This document shows positions 62,850-64,000 of a stretch of DNA of 64,000 nt, in pieces (within the stretch, counting starts at the first letter, position 1; each line of letters starts with the position of its first letter). The translations under genes were made by a program, and so were the position numbers. The notes beneath the pieces were generated by a model, which was not told the origin of the DNA, did not search any database, and saw only the letters and a list, made by a program, of their open reading frames with translations. The stretch is taken from the NCBI RefSeq assembly GCF_000687165.1, contig NZ_JMKU01000006.1, forward strand, positions 186,001 through 250,000, written 5' to 3'. Source of the stretch: Paracidovorax oryzae ATCC 19882. Its GTDB lineage: Bacteria > Pseudomonadota > Gammaproteobacteria > Burkholderiales > Burkholderiaceae_C.

Positions 62850-64000
62850 ATGAAATTTCATCGAACGCTGTTGCAGGCACTCGCCTGCGTCGCCGCCGCC
62901 ACGACATCCACCTGGGCCGGCCCAATCGTGGTCACACCAGGCTCGCTCTCCAGCTACGTGTACTACCCGCCAGTTGCCGGGGCCGGAGGTTCAGCGACAG
63001 GAGGAACAGGGGAGGACGTGTCTACGCTCCAGAGGTGCGTCTGGACGCCTTCCCAGGGCGATCAGACCGTCACGGTCAATCCCGGGTATGACTACAAGAA
63101 GGACATCACCGTGTACTACCGGCTCGCCGGGGGTGACGGTGGCGCAGGCTACACCGGGGGTGGGGGCGGCTCGTCCGCGATCATCTTGAACGGCGCGAAG
63201 GTAGCTGTCGGCCCAGGCGGGGCGGGCGGATCGCGCGCCCCTGAGGTGACCGGCGTGTTCAAGGTGAAGGTTGGCGACACCCTGCGCTTCGTCACTGGGG
63301 GCGGGGGAGGCGCAGGGCTGACGAAGTCTGGCTTCGCGATCGGTGGTGGGGGAGGAGCGGGCTACACAGGGGGCGGCGGTGGCGGATCACTCGGTTCGCG
63401 GTCCGTGTCTGCCTCGGACTACCCGGCGATCGCAGGGAAGGGCGGCGGCGATGGCCCAGGTGCTGGTGGTTACGCGTCTGGCGCCATGGCGGGCACGCCT
63501 GGCCTCAACATGCAAGGCGGCGTAGGGACCTATCCGGACGGCAGTTCTGCACCCTACGGCTCGCAGGCAGATAACTACAGCGGAAGCCTCTCCTATTACA
63601 GCGACTTCTACAAATACTTCTCCGGACTCAAGTTTCCCGCTACGCCCGCCACGATGGGAGCGCCCGTAGGGAGTGCAGATTCGAATTTCACTACATTTGG
63701 CGGGGGAGGCGGCCGGCTGGCATCCGGCGGATCTGTTGCTATTCAATTCAATTTTGTCTACTGCCAGAATGCTGCCAGTAGCTTTCAAGCGACTCGCGAT
63801 TCGGTTGAAATAAGCGACAACGGGCAATGCTATTCAAATTTCAATCGCTATAGCTACGTATTGGCGAAAACGGAGCAGTTTCCGCAACCCACCTCATCCC
63901 TTGCGCTCACAAGGAAATATCCGGATGTAAACAATAATAGTAATCAACCGATTATTGTTGCATCTGGATCTCTGCCAGGCCAAATCGTCACCATGTACCA
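62850..64000 (+). CDS. Glycine-rich secreted protein (cut by the window end)
   Basis: At least 383 residues are encoded and the frame is open to the last base. A signal peptide (MKFHRTLLQALACVAAATTSTWA) is followed by glycine-rich blocks (GGDGGAGYTGGGGGSS, GGGGGAGYTGGGGGGS) between about residues 85 and 300. The later part is less GC-rich and Asn/Ser/Tyr-rich, with paired cysteines (VYCQN, GQCYS). It resembles surface or adhesin-like glycine-rich proteins rather than a core conjugation protein, so it is probably cargo or a surface factor of the element. GAGG six bases upstream supports the start. Confidence 0.75.
   Translation, partial: MKFHRTLLQALACVAAATTSTWAGPIVVTPGSLSSYVYYPPVAGAGGSATGGTGEDVSTLQRCVWTPSQGDQTVTVNPGYDYKKDITVYYRLAGGDGGAGYTGGGGGSSAIILNGAKVAVGPGGAGGSRAPEVTGVFKVKVGDTLRFVTGGGGGAGLTKSGFAIGGGGGAGYTGGGGGGSLGSRSVSASDYPAIAGKGGGDGPGAGGYASGAMAGTPGLNMQGGVGTYPDGSSAPYGSQADNYSGSLSYYSDFYKYFSGLKFPATPATMGAPVGSADSNFTTFGGGGGRLASGGSVAIQFNFVYCQNAASSFQATRDSVEISDNGQCYSNFNRYSYVLAKTEQFPQPTSSLALTRKYPDVNNNSNQPIIVASGSLPGQIVTMY

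Larger units (their letters stand above)
53250..64000 (+). mobile_element. Integrative and conjugative element of the PFGI-1/SPI-7 class (one end, incomplete)
   Basis: The gene order parA, parB, DUF2857, replication protein, PFL_4669 family, DUF3158 and ssb is the conserved maintenance end of PFGI-1/PAPI-1/ICEclc-class elements. Base composition becomes AT-richer from about 53.25 kb, mostly through 57.2 kb. The integrase, relaxase and type IV secretion genes would lie beyond the window. The exact attachment site was not identified; the boundary given is where composition changes. Confidence 0.85.

Overview
The window is high-GC DNA with the gene content of a plant-associated betaproteobacterium of the Comamonadaceae, most like Acidovorax. 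This is an inference from the Burkholderiales-type porin, two Bug-type solute receptors, the LexA-boxed imuA-imuB-dnaE2 cassette, a HopZ/YopJ-type effector behind a perfect PIP (hrpII) box, and a plant-type LuxR solo. No rRNA, complete tRNA, CRISPR array or insertion sequence was seen.

Layout. (1) 1-13 kb, housekeeping: ppa with a terminator, an HD-GYP protein, the SOS mutasome imuA-imuB-dnaE2 behind a LexA box, an AsmA-family protein, an RluA-type pseudouridine synthase, and an aldolase plus an EamA transporter with a histidine-rich tail. (2) 13.3-30.0 kb, an exopolysaccharide locus. A nine-gene rightward run encodes a WecB epimerase, a BcsB-like protein, an NfrB-like glycosyltransferase with a C-terminal MshEN-like segment, an NfrA-like outer-membrane exporter, two AlgJ/AlgX-type SGNH proteins, an AlgI-type MBOAT and an AlgF-like protein. 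It meets a convergent group encoding a DltA-like adenylating ligase, a carrier protein, an acyl-CoA-dehydrogenase-fold protein and a DUF4434-like lipoprotein. The combination suggests a c-di-GMP-responsive aminosugar polymer decorated with an activated amino acid, possibly D-alanine, as well as or instead of acetate. This is the best candidate for an undescribed system. (3) 30.1-36.1 kb, a catabolic operon (CitE-like lyase, two Bug receptors, class III CoA-transferase, lactonase-like amidohydrolase) divergent from a LysR regulator.

(4) 36.1-48.4 kb, a LuxR-solo island. The regulator carries Met and Trp at the two positions that define plant-signal-responsive LuxR solos. Two near-identical 20-bp lux boxes lie upstream of a lipoprotein hydrolase and between a proline iminopeptidase operon (with a nitrilase and a complete peptide-type ABC importer) and a porin. 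An HpcH/HpaI aldolase and an RraA-like protein complete the set. (5) 48.7-53.2 kb, a small Cys-containing secreted protein, a multidomain alginate-lyase-like lipoprotein and a YopJ/HopZ-family type III effector. (6) 53.25-64 kb, one end of a PFGI-1/SPI-7-class integrative and conjugative element: parA, parB, DUF2857, small proteins, an STY4528-like replication protein, 36-bp-period iterons, the PFL_4669 family protein, DUF3158, ssb and a glycine-rich secreted protein cut by the window end. GC falls at the start of this element.

Many starts were moved from the longest reading frame using ribosome binding sites, stop/start overlaps and signal peptides, as stated in the entries. Family names rest on motifs read by eye; no database search was possible.
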